A stretch of DNA of 41,373 bases from Rhodospirillaceae bacterium (GTDB lineage: Bacteria; Pseudomonadota; Alphaproteobacteria; Rhodospirillales; Rhodospirillaceae): NCBI GenBank assembly GCA_020852595.1, contig JADZAK010000100.1, forward strand, positions 1 to 41,373, read 5' to 3'. A model generated the notes under the pieces. The model was not told the DNA's origin and made no database searches. It was given only the letters and a program-made list of their open reading frames with translations. Made by a program: the position numbers and the translations under genes. Of the stretch, positions 1-9,592 are shown one piece after another (the first letter of the stretch is position 1; each line of letters starts with the position of its first letter).

Positions 1-16
1 CCCTTTCAGGGGGAGG
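1..16. repeat. partial copy of CCCTGAAAGGG palindromic repeat
   Basis: The first bases of the window hold the core CCCTTTCAGGG followed by GGAGG. Read on the minus strand this is the same core found at 15511-15545 and 35332-35443, and it shares an adjoining TTTATTCCTC tract with the 15511 copy. It lies just past the lon stop codon and is cut by the window edge. It could act as a transcript end for lon, but it is mainly recognisable as a dispersed repeat. Confidence 0.5.
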
Positions 17-27
17 AATAAAGAGGG

Positions 28-2451
28 TCAATGCGTCGTCAGCGGTTCTTCTTCCACGTCGGGCTTGGCGGCCGGCAGGGGTTTTTCCTTTTTCTCGTCG
101 TCGTCCTCGTCGACTTCTTTGAGGATCGGGACGAGCGGATTGAGGAGCGCCTTCTCGAGCACTTCATCGACGGTGGTGACCGGGATGATGGTGAGATCGC
201 GCTTCACGTTGTCGGGCAGTTCCTCGAGGTCCTTCTCGTTCTCCTTCGGGATCAGCGCGATCTTGAGACCGCCGCGCTGGGCCGCGAGGAGCTTTTCCTT
301 CAAGCCGCCGATGGGAAGCACGCGTCCGCGGAGCGAGATTTCACCCGTCATGCAGACGTCTTTCCGCACCGGATTGCCGGTGAGCGCGGACACCATCGAG
401 GTGATCATCGCCACGCCCGCGGACGGACCATCCTTCGGCGTCGCGCCTTCCGGTACGTGCAGGTGGATGTCGTTCTTCTCGAACACCTTTCTGCGAATAC
501 CGAACACGGCGGCGCGGCTGCGGATGTACGAGCGGGCCGCGGAGATGGACTCCTTCATCACGTCGCCGAGCTTGCCGGTCGTGGTGACGGCGCCCTTGCC
601 GGGCATCACCACCGCTTCGATCGACAGGAGTTCGCCGCCGACTTCCGTCCACGCGAGGCCGGTCGTGACCCCGATCAGATCCTCACGCTCGGCTTCGCCG
701 AAGCGGAACTTCGGGATGCCGGCGTACTTCTTGAGGTTCCGGCGCGTGACGGACACCTTCTTCAGCTTGCGCAGAATGATGTCCTTCGTGGCCTTCCGCG
801 CGAGGTTGGCGATTTCACGCTCGAGCGAACGCACGCCGGCTTCGCGGGTGTAGTAGCGGCACAGATCGCGCAGCGCGTCGTCCGAGACGCTCCACTCGGT
901 CTTCTTCAGGCCGTGCGCGGGGAACTGCTTCGGAATGAGGTGACGCTTGGCGATCGCGACCTTTTCGTCCTCGGTGTAGCCGGAGACGCGGATCACCTCC
1001 ATACGGTCGAGAAGCGGCTGGGGCATCCGTAATGTGTTCGCGGTCGTGATGAAAAGCACGTCCGAGAGGTCATAATCGACTTCCAGATAATGATCCTGGA
1101 AGGTCGAGTTCTGTTCCGGGTCCAGCACTTCGAGCAACGCGGACGAAGGGTCTCCGCGCCAATCGGCGCCGAGCTTGTCGATTTCGTCGAGCAGGAAGAG
1201 CGGGTTCGAGGTCTTCGCCTTCTTCATGCCCTGGATGATCTTGCCGGGCATGGAACCGATGTAGGTGCGGCGGTGACCGCGGATCTCGGCTTCGTCGCGC
1301 ACGCCGCCCATGGAGACACGCACGAAGGCGCGGCCCGTGGACGTGGCGATGGAGCGGCCCAGCGAGGTCTTGCCGACACCCGGCGGACCGACGAGGCACA
1401 GGATCGGACCCTTGAGCTTCTTGGTGCGGCTTTGCACCGCCAGGTACTCGATGATGCGTTCCTTCACCTTCTCGAGGCCGTAGTGATCCTTGTCGAGCTG
1501 CGTCTTCGCGGCGCGCAGGTCGATATGGATCTTCGAACGCTTCTTCCACGGGATCCCGGTCAGCCAGTCGAGGTAGTTGCGCACCACCGTCGCTTCGGCC
1601 GACATCGGGCTCATGGTCTTCAGCTTCTTCACTTCGGCGAGGGCTTTTTCGCGCGCCTCCTTGCTCATGCGAAGCTTCTTGATCTTCTCCTCGAACTCGG
1701 AGGCTTCGTCCTTGCCTTCCTCGTTTTCGCCCAGCTCGCGCTGGATCGCCTTCATCTGTTCGTTGAGGTAGTATTCGCGCTGCGTCTTCTCCATCTGCCG
1801 CTTCACGCGGTTCCGGATGCGCTTTTCCACCTGCAGGACGCTGATCTCGGATTCCATGAACCCGTAGACGCGCTCGAGACGCTCGGAGACGCTCTTCACT
1901 TCGAGCAGTTCCTGCTTCTCGGCGATCTTCAGCGTGAGATGCGAGGCCACGGTATCGGCCAGCTTCGAGGGATTCTCGATCTGGTTCACCGACACGAGGA
2001 CCTCGGGCGGGATCTTCTTGTTGAGCTTGATGTACTGCTCGAACTGGGAGACGACCGAGCGCGCGAGCGCTTCGAGTTCCTTATCTTCTTCCTTCGGCTC
2101 GTCGATGCTGTCGACGTACGCCTCGAAGAAGGACTCGTTCTCCTTGTAGGTCGAGATCTTGGCGCGGCTGCCGCCTTCGACCAGCACCTTCACGGTGCCG
2201 TCGGGCAGCTTCAGGAGCTGCAGCACGGTCGAGACGGTACCGACGTCGTAAATATCCTTGGACTGCGGATCGTCCTGGGAGGCGTCCTTCTGGGCGACCA
2301 GGAGGATCTGCTTGTCGTCGGCCATCACGTCTTCGAGCGCGCGCACTGACTTTTCGCGGCCCACGAAGAGGGGAACGATCATGTGAGGGAACACGACGAT
2401 GTCCCTCAGGGGCAGAACCGGGAGCAACTGGCCTTTGGCGATATCGGACAC
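28..2451 (-). CDS. lon: ATP-dependent protease Lon
   Basis: Lon is a cytoplasmic AAA+ serine protease that degrades misfolded and short-lived regulatory proteins. The 807-residue product has the normal single-chain layout: an N-terminal substrate domain (about 10-200), a coiled-coil linker (200-290), the AAA+ module with Walker A GPPGVGKT at 355-362 and Walker B LLDEID near 420, and the protease domain. The catalytic dyad is Ser677 in DGPSAG and Lys720 in GGLKEK. The C-terminus is an acidic, lysine-rich tail. The start is GTG at 2451, with AAGGG about nine bases upstream. It is the last gene of the tig-clpP-clpX-lon block, and a 191-base gap with its own candidate promoter separates it from clpX. 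Confidence 0.97.
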   Translation of the reverse strand: MSDIAKGQLLPVLPLRDIVVFPHMIVPLFVGREKSVRALEDVMADDKQILLVAQKDASQDDPQSKDIYDVGTVSTVLQLLKLPDGTVKVLVEGGSRAKISTYKENESFFEAYVDSIDEPKEEDKELEALARSVVSQFEQYIKLNKKIPPEVLVSVNQIENPSKLADTVASHLTLKIAEKQELLEVKSVSERLERVYGFMESEISVLQVEKRIRNRVKRQMEKTQREYYLNEQMKAIQRELGENEEGKDEASEFEEKIKKLRMSKEAREKALAEVKKLKTMSPMSAEATVVRNYLDWLTGIPWKKRSKIHIDLRAAKTQLDKDHYGLEKVKERIIEYLAVQSRTKKLKGPILCLVGPPGVGKTSLGRSIATSTGRAFVRVSMGGVRDEAEIRGHRRTYIGSMPGKIIQGMKKAKTSNPLFLLDEIDKLGADWRGDPSSALLEVLDPEQNSTFQDHYLEVDYDLSDVLFITTANTLRMPQPLLDRMEVIRVSGYTEDEKVAIAKRHLIPKQFPAHGLKKTEWSVSDDALRDLCRYYTREAGVRSLEREIANLARKATKDIILRKLKKVSVTRRNLKKYAGIPKFRFGEAEREDLIGVTTGLAWTEVGGELLSIEAVVMPGKGAVTTTGKLGDVMKESISAARSYIRSRAAVFGIRRKVFEKNDIHLHVPEGATPKDGPSAGVAMITSMVSALTGNPVRKDVCMTGEISLRGRVLPIGGLKEKLLAAQRGGLKIALIPKENEKDLEELPDNVKRDLTIIPVTTVDEVLEKALLNPLVPILKEVDEDDDEKKEKPLPAAKPDVEEEPLTTH

Positions 2452-2490
2452 TACAACACCCTTCTTTCAGTCGTCTGCGCTGGGGCAGAA

Positions 2491-2515
2491 ACCTTCCTTC
2501 GCATGAACGGAAGGT
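2491..2515 (-). other. hairpin in lon 5' leader
   Basis: ACCTTCC at 2491-2497 and GGAAGGT at 2509-2515 form a perfect 7-bp stem with an 11-base loop. It ends about 40 bases upstream of the lon GTG and would lie in the leader if the promoter at 2603-2630 is used. No U-tract follows, so it is not a clear terminator. A role in lon translation or mRNA stability is a guess. Confidence 0.35.
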
Positions 2516-2602
2516 CTTCGCTCTGGGTTGCCGCACTTCAATGAAGCTACGGCACGCACAGGCCTACGCATTTGACCTTAATCAACCCAGCCGGACAATC
2601 CC

Positions 2603-2630
2603 TATGTAGGTTGGGCCGGCCAACTATCAA
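2603..2630 (-). promoter_or_regulatory. candidate lon promoter with palindromic spacer
   Basis: On the minus strand TTGATA (2625-2630) and TACATA (2603-2608) are 16 bases apart, a fair sigma-70 pair with a good -35 and a weak -10. The same -35 also reads CTTGAT, reminiscent of the heat-shock CTTGAA element, but the -10 does not fit sigma-32 well. The spacer carries the inverted repeat GTTGG-N5-CCAAC (2610-2624), placed like an operator. It lies about 150 bases upstream of the lon start and just past the clpX stop. Confidence 0.35.
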
Positions 2631-2642
2631 GCCATTGAAAGA

Positions 2643-3911
2643 TTAGGCAGAGGTGCCGCCTTCGGCGCCGCGGCGATCCGCGTAGATGTACAGCGGTTTC
2701 GCACGCCCTTCGGCGACTTCACCGTTCACAACCACTTCTTCGACACCCTCCATGCCCGGAAGATCGAACATGGTGTCGAGGAGGATGCTTTCCATGATGG
2801 AACGCAGGCCGCGCGCGCCGGTTTTGCGCGTAATGGCTTTCTTTGCCACGGCGCGCAGCGCGTCCTCCGTGAAGGTCAGGTGAATGTTTTCCATATCGAA
2901 GAGACGCTGGTACTGCTTCGCCAGGGCGTTCTTCGGACGGGTCAGGATATCCACAAGCGCCTGCTCATCGAGGTCTTCGAGAGTCGCCAGGATCGGAAGG
3001 CGACCGACGAACTCGGGAATCAACCCGTACTTGAGCAGATCTTCCGGCTCGACCTCGCGCAGGATCGCGCCGGTGGCGCGCTCGTCCTGCGAGCGGACGT
3101 CGGCGCCGAAGCCGATCGAGGTGCCCTTGCCGCGCTGGGAGATGATCTTCTCGAGGCCGGCGAAGGCGCCGCCGCAGATGAACAGGATGTTGGTCGTGTC
3201 CACCTGCAAAAATTCCTGCTGCGGATGCTTGCGGCCGCCCTGCGGCGGAACGGACGCGACCGTGCCTTCCATGATCTTGAGGAGGGCCTGCTGCACGCCT
3301 TCACCCGAGACGTCGCGCGTGATCGACGGGTTGTCGGACTTGCGGCTGATTTTGTCGATTTCGTCGATGTAGACGATCCCGCGCTGCGCGCGCTCGACAT
3401 TGTAGTCGGCGGCCTGGAGCAGCTTCAGAATGATGTTCTCGACGTCTTCGCCGACGTAGCCGGCTTCGGTGAGAGTCGTCGCGTCAGCCATGGTGAACGG
3501 CACATCGAGGATGCGCGCCAGAGTCTGGGCGAGCAGCGTCTTGCCGCAGCCCGTCGGGCCGATGAGCAGAATGTTCGACTTCGAGATTTCGACTTCCGCA
3601 TTCTTCGAGGATGCGGAGAGGCGCTTGTAGTGGTTATGGACGGCCACCGAAAGCACGCGCTTGGCGTGGTCCTGGCCGATCACATAATCGTCGAGCACCT
3701 TCAGAATGTCGCGCGGCGTCGGAACGCCTTCGCGGGACTTCACGAGGTTGGTCTTGTTCTCCTCGCGGATGATGTCCATGCAGAGTTCGACGCATTCATC
3801 GCAGATGAATACGGTCGGGCCGGCAATAAGCTTGCGAACCTCGTGCTGGCTCTTTCCGCAGAAAGAGCAGTACAGGGTGTTCTTGGAATCTCCGCCCGAA
3901 GCCTTGGTCAT
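2643..3911 (-). CDS. clpX: ClpX, ATPase subunit of ClpXP protease
   Basis: ClpX is a hexameric AAA+ unfoldase that feeds tagged proteins into ClpP. In alphaproteobacteria ClpXP also drives cell-cycle proteolysis. The protein has an N-terminal zinc finger (CSFC...CDEC), Walker A GPTGCGKT, Walker B IVYIDEID and the usual C-terminal domain. I take ATG 3911 as the start, giving 422 residues beginning MTKASGG. GGAG lies about seven bases upstream, and relatives begin this way. An in-frame GTG at 3923 would add four residues and overlaps the ribosome-binding site. clpP lies upstream across a 278-base gap. Confidence 0.97.
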   Translation of the reverse strand: MTKASGGDSKNTLYCSFCGKSQHEVRKLIAGPTVFICDECVELCMDIIREENKTNLVKSREGVPTPRDILKVLDDYVIGQDHAKRVLSVAVHNHYKRLSASSKNAEVEISKSNILLIGPTGCGKTLLAQTLARILDVPFTMADATTLTEAGYVGEDVENIILKLLQAADYNVERAQRGIVYIDEIDKISRKSDNPSITRDVSGEGVQQALLKIMEGTVASVPPQGGRKHPQQEFLQVDTTNILFICGGAFAGLEKIISQRGKGTSIGFGADVRSQDERATGAILREVEPEDLLKYGLIPEFVGRLPILATLEDLDEQALVDILTRPKNALAKQYQRLFDMENIHLTFTEDALRAVAKKAITRKTGARGLRSIMESILLDTMFDLPGMEGVEEVVVNGEVAEGRAKPLYIYADRRGAEGGTSA

Positions 3912-4189
3912 CACTTTCTCCACCGATGGCCGCCGCCCGAAGCCGGGCAGGCCATGGTCATCAATACTATATCTCGTATGTTAACCGAGGCTTTCCACCC
4001 CGTACAACCTAGAACCATCGTAGGAATTCACGCCGGTTGCGCGCGTGTCTGTCCTGTAACTCGGCCAGAATCGTTAATATTCAATAACGTCGGCCCTCCA
4101 GCGTCCCTGAGCTTCATGCTCAACGAGCGCCGGAGTTGCATAGCCGGCCTGCACGAAGCGCAAGCGCGCGCGGACTTGTGAACGGCGAT
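3912..4189. other. 278-base gap between clpX and clpP
   Basis: No convincing gene lies here. On the minus strand TATAGT near 3966-3971 is a possible -10 for clpX, but I found no good -35. One GANTC site (the CcrM methylation target in alphaproteobacteria) lies near 4071. I see no strong hairpin and no U-tract, so clpP and clpX could be co-transcribed or clpX could have its own promoter here. Confidence 0.4.
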
Positions 4190-4852
4190 TTAGGCGGTCT
4201 TCAGCGGGGTGACGCCGCTGCCGTCCTTATCCAGCGGGCGGGGGCGCTCCTTGATGACCGTGTCGATCAGGCCGAAGGTCTTGGCGTCTTCCGCGGTCAT
4301 GTAATTGTCGCGGTCCATCGCCTTCTCGACGGCCTTCAGGGTCTGGCCGGTGTGATCGACGTAGATCTGGTTGAGGCGTTCACGCAGTTGCAGGATCTCG
4401 CGCGCCTGGATTTCGATGTCCGCCGCCTGCCCCTGGAAGCCGCCCGAGGGCTGGTGGATCATGATGCGCGAGTTCGGCAGCGAGTAGCGCTTGCCCTTGG
4501 TGCCGCCGGCGAGCAGCAGCGAACCCATGGAGGCCGCCTGGCCGATGCAGAGCGTGGAAACGTCGCAGCGGATGTATTTCATGGTGTCGTAGATCGCCAG
4601 ACCCGAGGTGACCACGCCGCCCGGCGAGTTGATGTAGAACGAGATGTCCTTGTTCGGGTTATCCGATTCCAGGAACAGGAGCTGGGCGCAGATCAGCGAG
4701 GAGATCTGGTCGTTGACGCCGCCGGTGAGGAAGATGACGCGCTGCTTGAGGAGCAGCGAATAGATGTCATACGCGCGTTCGCCCCTGTTGGTCTGCTCGA
4801 CCACCATCGGGACGAGGTTGTCTAAGACTTCAATGGGGCTGCGGTCTTTCAT
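4190..4852 (-). CDS. clpP: ClpP, proteolytic subunit of ClpXP
   Basis: ClpP is the serine peptidase that forms the tetradecameric chamber of the ClpXP and ClpAP proteases. The catalytic triad is visible as Ser108 in QAASMGS, His133 in MIHQPSGG and Asp182 in DRDNYM. At 220 residues it has a slightly longer C-terminal tail than E. coli ClpP. ATG 4852 is preceded by AGGTG at a suitable distance. The gene lies between tig and clpX, its usual place; a strong terminator behind tig suggests it is transcribed separately from tig. Confidence 0.97.
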   Translation of the reverse strand: MKDRSPIEVLDNLVPMVVEQTNRGERAYDIYSLLLKQRVIFLTGGVNDQISSLICAQLLFLESDNPNKDISFYINSPGGVVTSGLAIYDTMKYIRCDVSTLCIGQAASMGSLLLAGGTKGKRYSLPNSRIMIHQPSGGFQGQAADIEIQAREILQLRERLNQIYVDHTGQTLKAVEKAMDRDNYMTAEDAKTFGLIDTVIKERPRPLDKDGSGVTPLKTA

Positions 4853-4895
4853 GAATCACCTAAAGGCGTGCGGGAAATTATTCCGCCTAACATAA

Positions 4896-4939
4896 GCAAA
4901 AAGATAAGGGCCGCAAGGCGGGTCCCGCCTCGCAGCCCC
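4896..4939 (-). terminator. rho-independent terminator of tig
   Basis: On the minus strand, immediately after the tig stop, a long GC-rich stem is formed by 4924-4939 with 4908-4922 (two-base turn, mostly Watson-Crick with a few G-U pairs). A T-rich tract with five consecutive T follows at about 4896-4907. This is a textbook intrinsic terminator between tig and clpP. Confidence 0.8.
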
Positions 4940-4962
4940 AATAGCCTTAAAGATTAACGACT

Positions 4963-6282
4963 TTAGATCTCGTCGTCTTCCTTGAGCAGTTCTTCAATGG
5001 TGACCGGCTTGTCGGTCACGTTGGCCTTGCTGATGAGATGGTCGACGACCTTCTCTTCGAACAGCGGCGCGCGGAACGCTTCGAGCGCCTGCGGGTTGCG
5101 CTGGTAGTAATCGACAACCTGCGCTTCCTGGCCGGGATAACGCATGGCTTCCTGAACGATCGCGGACTTGAGATCCTCCGGGCTGATCACGACGCCGGCC
5201 TTTTGGCCGATTTCGGACAACAGGAGCCCTAAGCGCACGCGGCGCTCGGCGATGTCGCGGTATTCCTTCTTCAGCTCGTCTTCCGACTTGCCGGCGTCTT
5301 CCGGGTCGACCTGGCCGCCGCGGGTGACCTGTTCCATCTGGCGCCAGATGGACTCGAACTCGATGTCCACCAGACCCTGCGGAACCTGGAACTTGTGCGA
5401 CTCAGCGAGCTTGTCGAGCAGCTGACGCTTCACGCGCTGGCGCGAGGCGCCGTCGTGGTTCTGCTGCAGATACGCGCGCAGACGCTCCTTGAGGGCGTCG
5501 ATGCCGGTGTCGCCGATGCTCTTGGCGAGTTCGTCGTCGAGCGCCGGGAGCTTCAGTTCACGGATTTCCTTCACGTCGACTTCGAACTCGGCGTCTTTGC
5601 CCGCGAGGTGCGGCGCGCTGCCGTAGTCGGCGGGGAAGGTCACCTTCACGGTCTTCTTGTCGCCGGCCTTTGTGCCGAGGAGTTGATCCTCGAAGCCCGG
5701 GATGAAGTTGTTGCTGCCGATCTCGATCAGCGCGTCCTGCATCGTGCCGCCCTGGAACACTTCGCCGGCCATGCGGCCGACGAAATCGGCGAACACCACG
5801 TCGCCCTTGCCGGCGGCGCGTTCGACCTTCTCAGCCGTCGCCTTCGTGCGCTGCACGCCTTCGAGGGCCTTGTTCATCTCGTCGTCGGAGACCGCGGCGG
5901 TCGGACGGGTGAGATCGATGGCGCCGACGTCGGAGCTGATTTCCGGCAGCACTTCGAGCTGCACCGAGAATTCGAGGTCCTGGCCTTCTTCGAACTTCAC
6001 GAGTTCGACCTTCGGCTGCACCGCCGGCTTCAAAGCCTTTTCGCTGAGCGCGGCCTGGGTGGATTCGTCGATGGTCTTTTCGAGCACTTCGCCGCGCACG
6101 GCTTCGCCGAAACGCTTCTTGAGCAGGTTCATCGGCACCTTGCCCGGACGGAAGCCCGGCAGGCGCACCTGCTGGCCGACTTCGTTCAGGCGCTCGTTGA
6201 CCTTTTCCTCGATGGCGGCCGTGGGAACCACGACGTTGAACGCACGCTTGAGGCCATCGGCCGGCTTTTCAATGACTTGCAT
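4963..6282 (-). CDS. tig: trigger factor
   Basis: Trigger factor is the ribosome-bound chaperone and peptidyl-prolyl isomerase that meets nascent chains. The N-terminal domain shows the ribosome-binding signature GFRPGKVP near residues 44-51. The FKBP-like domain follows (about 155-240), then the long C-terminal chaperone arm. The length of 439 residues is normal. The gene starts at ATG 6282. Its leader holds two GANTC sites (near 6304 and 6286), possible CcrM methylation targets. It heads the tig-clpP-clpX-lon block and lies downstream of tRNA-Leu on the same strand. Confidence 0.96.
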   Translation of the reverse strand: MQVIEKPADGLKRAFNVVVPTAAIEEKVNERLNEVGQQVRLPGFRPGKVPMNLLKKRFGEAVRGEVLEKTIDESTQAALSEKALKPAVQPKVELVKFEEGQDLEFSVQLEVLPEISSDVGAIDLTRPTAAVSDDEMNKALEGVQRTKATAEKVERAAGKGDVVFADFVGRMAGEVFQGGTMQDALIEIGSNNFIPGFEDQLLGTKAGDKKTVKVTFPADYGSAPHLAGKDAEFEVDVKEIRELKLPALDDELAKSIGDTGIDALKERLRAYLQQNHDGASRQRVKRQLLDKLAESHKFQVPQGLVDIEFESIWRQMEQVTRGGQVDPEDAGKSEDELKKEYRDIAERRVRLGLLLSEIGQKAGVVISPEDLKSAIVQEAMRYPGQEAQVVDYYQRNPQALEAFRAPLFEEKVVDHLISKANVTDKPVTIEELLKEDDEI

Positions 6283-6319
6283 GGAGAATCCGCAATCCCG
6301 TCTAGAATCTTTATCTTCT

Positions 6320-6336
6320 GGCGCGAGCGTCGCGCC
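6320..6336 (-). other. short hairpin between tRNA-Leu and tig
   Basis: GGCGCGA and TCGCGCC form a perfect 7-bp stem with a three-base loop, about 40 bases past the tRNA 3' end. No T-tract follows on the minus strand, so it may be a processing or rho-assisted end for the tRNA transcript rather than a classical terminator. Confidence 0.35.
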
Positions 6337-6377
6337 GCCGTTTCGTCATCCTTTTCGCCGTCCAATGCCTTGCGACT

Positions 6378-6466
6378 TGGTGCGGGTGAAGGGATTTGAA
6401 CCCCTACGTCCTGTTACGGACACCAGGACCTAAACCTGGCGTGTCTACCAGTTTCACCACACCCGC
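6378..6466 (-). tRNA. tRNA-Leu (anticodon UAG)
   Basis: The minus strand folds as a class II tRNA. The acceptor stem is GCGGGTG/CACCCGC with discriminator A. The anticodon stem CCAGG/CCTGG encloses loop TTTAGGT, giving anticodon TAG for CUN codons. There is a long variable arm, as expected for leucine, and the T-arm is GGGGTTCAAATCCC. The CCA tail is encoded at 6378-6380. Total length is 89 bases. A promoter with the class-typical CTATCT -10 lies 71 bases upstream. Confidence 0.97.
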
Positions 6467-6536
6467 CGGAGGCCAAGAGGCCGCGGCCATATGGCCGGAC
6501 GCCAGGACACCGCTGAGCGCTAAAAAAGGATGCGGT

Positions 6537-6565
6537 AGATAGCCAAGAACACAGGGGGGGATCAA
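6537..6565 (-). promoter_or_regulatory. promoter of tRNA-Leu
   Basis: On the minus strand -35 TTGATC (6560-6565) and -10 CTATCT (6537-6542) are separated by 17 bases. This matches the usual alphaproteobacterial stable-RNA promoter form. Transcription would start near 6530, about 63 bases before the mature tRNA. It lies between the nnr stop and the tRNA. Confidence 0.65.
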
Positions 6566-6599
6566 GCCTTATGACCCGGCCTGTCGGACCTTTAACCGG

Positions 6600-8111
6600 C
6601 TAAAACCCGGCTAAAATGCCGGGAAGGGCGTCCGGGAGGTCCTCGGCGATCATTCCGCGCCCTATTCGGCGGCCGGCCTCGCCCTGGAGCCAGACCGCCG
6701 CGCTGGCGGCCTGCCAGGCCCCCATGCCCTGAACCAAAAGCCCCAAAACAAGGCCCGCGAGCACGTCCCCGGTCCCTCCGGTCGCAAGCCAGGGCGGGGC
6801 ATTCGAGGCGATGGAGGCCTCGCCCCCGGGTCCGGCCACCACACTGTCCGGCCCTTTCAGGACGACAACCGCGCCGCTGGCGGCCGCGGCGGCCCGCGCC
6901 CGCCCGAGGCGGGGGCCGGCCGGGATTTTGAAGATTCGGCCAAACTCGCCTTCATGGGGCGTAAGGACCACCGGTCCCTTGGCCGCGCGGGTCGCGCCGA
7001 GCAGGATTTGCGGATCGTCTTCAAAACTGGTGAGCGCGTCGGCGTCGAGCACGGCCGCCTTGCCGGAGTCGAGAATCCGCAGCACGCGCGCGCGGGTCGC
7101 CTCGCCGACGCCGGCGCCGGGACCGATGAGCACCCCGTTGCGGCGCGGGTCGGCGAGAAGCTCATCGAGTTCGGCCGGCGTGTCCATCGGCTGCACAAAT
7201 GCGCCGGGCTCGGCGGCGGCGTAGATCGTCACCGCGTGCGCGGGAACCGCCAATCGCAAAAGCCCCGCCCCGGCCCTGCGCGCCGCACGCGCGGCGAGAC
7301 GCGCGGCGCCGGTCATGAGACCTCCTCCGATCACCACGGCGTAGCCGTGATCGTATTTGTGATCGCGCCAGGTCCAGCGCGGCAGGTCCCATAACGCCGG
7401 CGTGTTATGCGCCGTGCGCGGCGCGATGCCGCGCAGCGCCGCGCCGGGGATTCCAATGTCGGCGACCGTCAACGCGCCGCAGAGATCGCGCGCCGGATAA
7501 AGAAAGTGCGCGGGCTTCGGGCGAAAAAAAGTGACGGTGGCGGCGCAACGCGGCGCAATTCCCTCCAGCACTTCGCCGGTATCGCCGTGAACGCCGCTCG
7601 GCACATCGACGGCGATGCAGGTCAGCGCGCGATCGCCGATGGCCGCGACCGCCGCGCGCGCGGCCCCTTCGAGCGCGCGCGACAGGCCCGCGCCGAACAG
7701 CGCGTCGACCACAAGCGGCGCGTCGTTCAGGAGGTCCAGGGTCAGCGGACGGATCTCGCCGATGTTCCGCCAGCGCCGGGCGTTGACCGCCGCATCGCCC
7801 GTCAGCGCGCCGGCGGGCCCGAGCAAGCCGACCTGCACCGGCCACGCCCGTTCCGCGAGGAGGCGCGCGACGACAAAACCGTCACCGCCATTGTTCCCCG
7901 GGCCGCACAGCACAACCACCGGCCGGCGCGGCCCGCGCGCCTCGATGACGCGCGTCACGGCAAGACCGGCGGCCTCCATCAGCGCCAAGGGAGCGACGCC
8001 CGCCGCTTCCGCGGCCTTGTCGGCCGCGTACATCTGCGCGACCGACAGCACCGCGCATTCGTCGGGGATCGTATGCAGAATGGGGGCTGGTGGAGCGGAG
8101 GAAGGCGTCAT
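6600..8111 (-). CDS. nnr: bifunctional NAD(P)HX epimerase / ADP-dependent dehydratase
   Basis: This enzyme repairs hydrated NADH and NADPH. The N-terminal YjeF_N domain (about 20-220) epimerises R-NAD(P)HX, and the C-terminal ribokinase-like domain dehydrates S-NAD(P)HX using ADP. The N-domain signature GPGNNGGDGFVVAR is near residue 70. The C-domain shows LTPHEGEFGRI, and GGTGDVLAG carrying the catalytic Asp near residue 446. The 503-residue length fits the E. coli fusion. The start is ATG 8111, divergent from dadA with only 55 bases between them. In some alphaproteobacteria the gene sits next to glnB-glnA; here it does not. Confidence 0.94.
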   Translation of the reverse strand: MTPSSAPPAPILHTIPDECAVLSVAQMYAADKAAEAAGVAPLALMEAAGLAVTRVIEARGPRRPVVVLCGPGNNGGDGFVVARLLAERAWPVQVGLLGPAGALTGDAAVNARRWRNIGEIRPLTLDLLNDAPLVVDALFGAGLSRALEGAARAAVAAIGDRALTCIAVDVPSGVHGDTGEVLEGIAPRCAATVTFFRPKPAHFLYPARDLCGALTVADIGIPGAALRGIAPRTAHNTPALWDLPRWTWRDHKYDHGYAVVIGGGLMTGAARLAARAARRAGAGLLRLAVPAHAVTIYAAAEPGAFVQPMDTPAELDELLADPRRNGVLIGPGAGVGEATRARVLRILDSGKAAVLDADALTSFEDDPQILLGATRAAKGPVVLTPHEGEFGRIFKIPAGPRLGRARAAAAASGAVVVLKGPDSVVAGPGGEASIASNAPPWLATGGTGDVLAGLVLGLLVQGMGAWQAASAAVWLQGEAGRRIGRGMIAEDLPDALPGILAGF

Positions 8112-8166
8112 AAATCTATCCTGCGCCGAGTATCCGGCGCTTCACAAGTTTAATGAGTGGCGGGAC
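8112..8166. promoter_or_regulatory. divergent nnr/dadA control region with hairpin
   Basis: These 55 bases separate the two start codons, so both promoters must overlap here or lie inside the genes. GCGCCG (8123-8128) and CGGCGC (8135-8140) form an inverted repeat with a six-base centre, placed like a shared operator. I cannot assign -35/-10 pairs with confidence. Confidence 0.3.
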
Positions 8167-9432
8167 ATGAAAGTCGCTGTTCTCGGCGCCGGCGTCGTGG
8201 GAACCAGCACGGCCTACTTCCTCGCGGAAGATGGACACGATGTGGTCGTGCTCGACCGGCAAGGCGGCGCGGGCCAGGAAACCAGCTTCGCCAACGGCGG
8301 ACAGATCTCGGCGTGCCACGCCAAGCCCTGGGCGGGCCCGAAGGTGCCGTGGCAGGCGTTCCTGTGGACCTTTCAACCCGACGCGCCGCTGTTGTTCAAG
8401 CCGTGGCGGTTCGATCCGGCGCTGTGGTCGTGGGGACTGAAGTTCCTGGCGAACTGCACCGGCGAACGCGAACGCATCAACATGGACCGGACGTTACGGG
8501 TGGCGCTGTACAGCCGCGCGGTGCTGAAGGCGCTGCGCCAGAAGACCAACATCCAGTACGACCAGCAGCTCAACGGCATCCTGCACATCTACCGCACCAA
8601 ACCCGAGTTCGCGCATGGCCGCCGCACGGCGGCGCAACTCGCCGCCCTTGGCCTCGCCCAGGACGTGCTGACGCCGGGGGATTGCGTGAAGGTGGAACCC
8701 GCCCTCGCCGACGCCGTGCGCAAAGGCGAACTCGTCGGCGGGCTGATGAGCTGCGACGATGAGAGCGGCGACGCGCTCAGGTTCAGCGAGGAGCTCGCGA
8801 AGCTGGCGGCGGCGCGCGGCGCGAAGTTCCGCTACGGCGTCGATATCCGGACGCTGGAACACGACGGCAAGCGCGTGACACGCATCGTCACCGACCAGGG
8901 CGATGAGACGCCCGATGCGGTGGTGTTGTCGCTGGGAAGCTACAGCCCGCTCGTGGCCAGACAGCTTGGCCTGAAGCTGCCGGTGTATCCGGCGAAGGGC
9001 TACTCCATCACCGCCGAGATCGAGGACCCGAGCGCGGCGCCGACGGTGAGCATCACCGACGAGACGCGCTTCATGGTGTTCACGCGCCTCGGCAACAAAC
9101 TGCGCGTCGCGGGCACGGCGGAACTCGCCGGCTGGAACACACATCTCGATCCCGTGCGCGTGGCGCCGCTCGCCAAGAACGTCATGAGCTTGTTCCCGCG
9201 CGCGTCCTCCTACAAAGAGCTGAACGCCTGGTGCGGCCTGCGCCCGGCGACGCCGGACTCCGTGCCCCTCCTGGGCGGAACGAAGTTCGACAACCTGTTC
9301 CTCAACACGGGCCACGGCACGCTGGGCTGGACGATGGCGTGCGGCTCGGGCCGCGTGATCGCCGATTTGATTTCGGGGCGGGATCCCGAGATCGAGATGG
9401 ACGGATTGGGTTTGGAGCGGTTCGGGGGGTAG
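8167..9432 (+). CDS. dadA: D-amino-acid dehydrogenase, small (FAD) subunit
   Basis: DadA is a membrane-associated FAD enzyme that oxidises D-amino acids, chiefly D-alanine, to keto acids and feeds electrons to the respiratory chain. The product begins at the FAD-binding strand: GAGVVG with acidic Asp at the end of beta-2 (VVVLDR). ETSFANGGQIS follows at about 40. The DAO C-terminal part includes WCGLRPATPDSVPLLG. I choose ATG 8167 (421 residues), because the family starts here and the open frame upstream to 7615 is only antisense to nnr. The ribosome-binding site is weak (GAGTGG). Other DAO-family oxidases such as glycine oxidase are possible, but DadA fits best. Confidence 0.88.
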   Translation: MKVAVLGAGVVGTSTAYFLAEDGHDVVVLDRQGGAGQETSFANGGQISACHAKPWAGPKVPWQAFLWTFQPDAPLLFKPWRFDPALWSWGLKFLANCTGERERINMDRTLRVALYSRAVLKALRQKTNIQYDQQLNGILHIYRTKPEFAHGRRTAAQLAALGLAQDVLTPGDCVKVEPALADAVRKGELVGGLMSCDDESGDALRFSEELAKLAAARGAKFRYGVDIRTLEHDGKRVTRIVTDQGDETPDAVVLSLGSYSPLVARQLGLKLPVYPAKGYSITAEIEDPSAAPTVSITDETRFMVFTRLGNKLRVAGTAELAGWNTHLDPVRVAPLAKNVMSLFPRASSYKELNAWCGLRPATPDSVPLLGGTKFDNLFLNTGHGTLGWTMACGSGRVIADLISGRDPEIEMDGLGLERFGG

Positions 9433-9462
9433 GTCCCTCGCCTTCCCGTCTCATACAGTGTC

Positions 9463-9482
9463 ATGCCGGCGAAGGCCGGCAT
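9463..9482. repeat. dispersed palindrome after dadA
   Basis: ATGCCGGC and GCCGGCAT form a perfect 8-bp stem around GAAG, flanked by GTC and CCA. I recognise this as a common proteobacterial REP-like element. It is 30 bases past the dadA stop and may double as a transcript end or mRNA stabiliser, although no clear T-tract follows. Confidence 0.55.
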
Positions 9483-9592
9483 CCACCGTTCAATACATAA
9501 AGGTCCGAGTTGGCGGCGCCATGGCCCCCGTGTCGCGCCGCGCCGCCGCTTGCGCGTCGACGCAGCTTGTACGGGGCGACAACCGGAGGACG

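Noticed and set aside
31-2349. Long plus-strand frames of 333 and 419 codons across lon
   Set aside because: They are antisense to a clearly conserved Lon, rich in His/Arg/Leu as expected of GC-rich shadow frames, and have no motifs.
7615-8166. 184-residue N-terminal extension of DadA
   Set aside because: It is antisense to nnr; the FAD-binding strand that starts this family begins at 8167.
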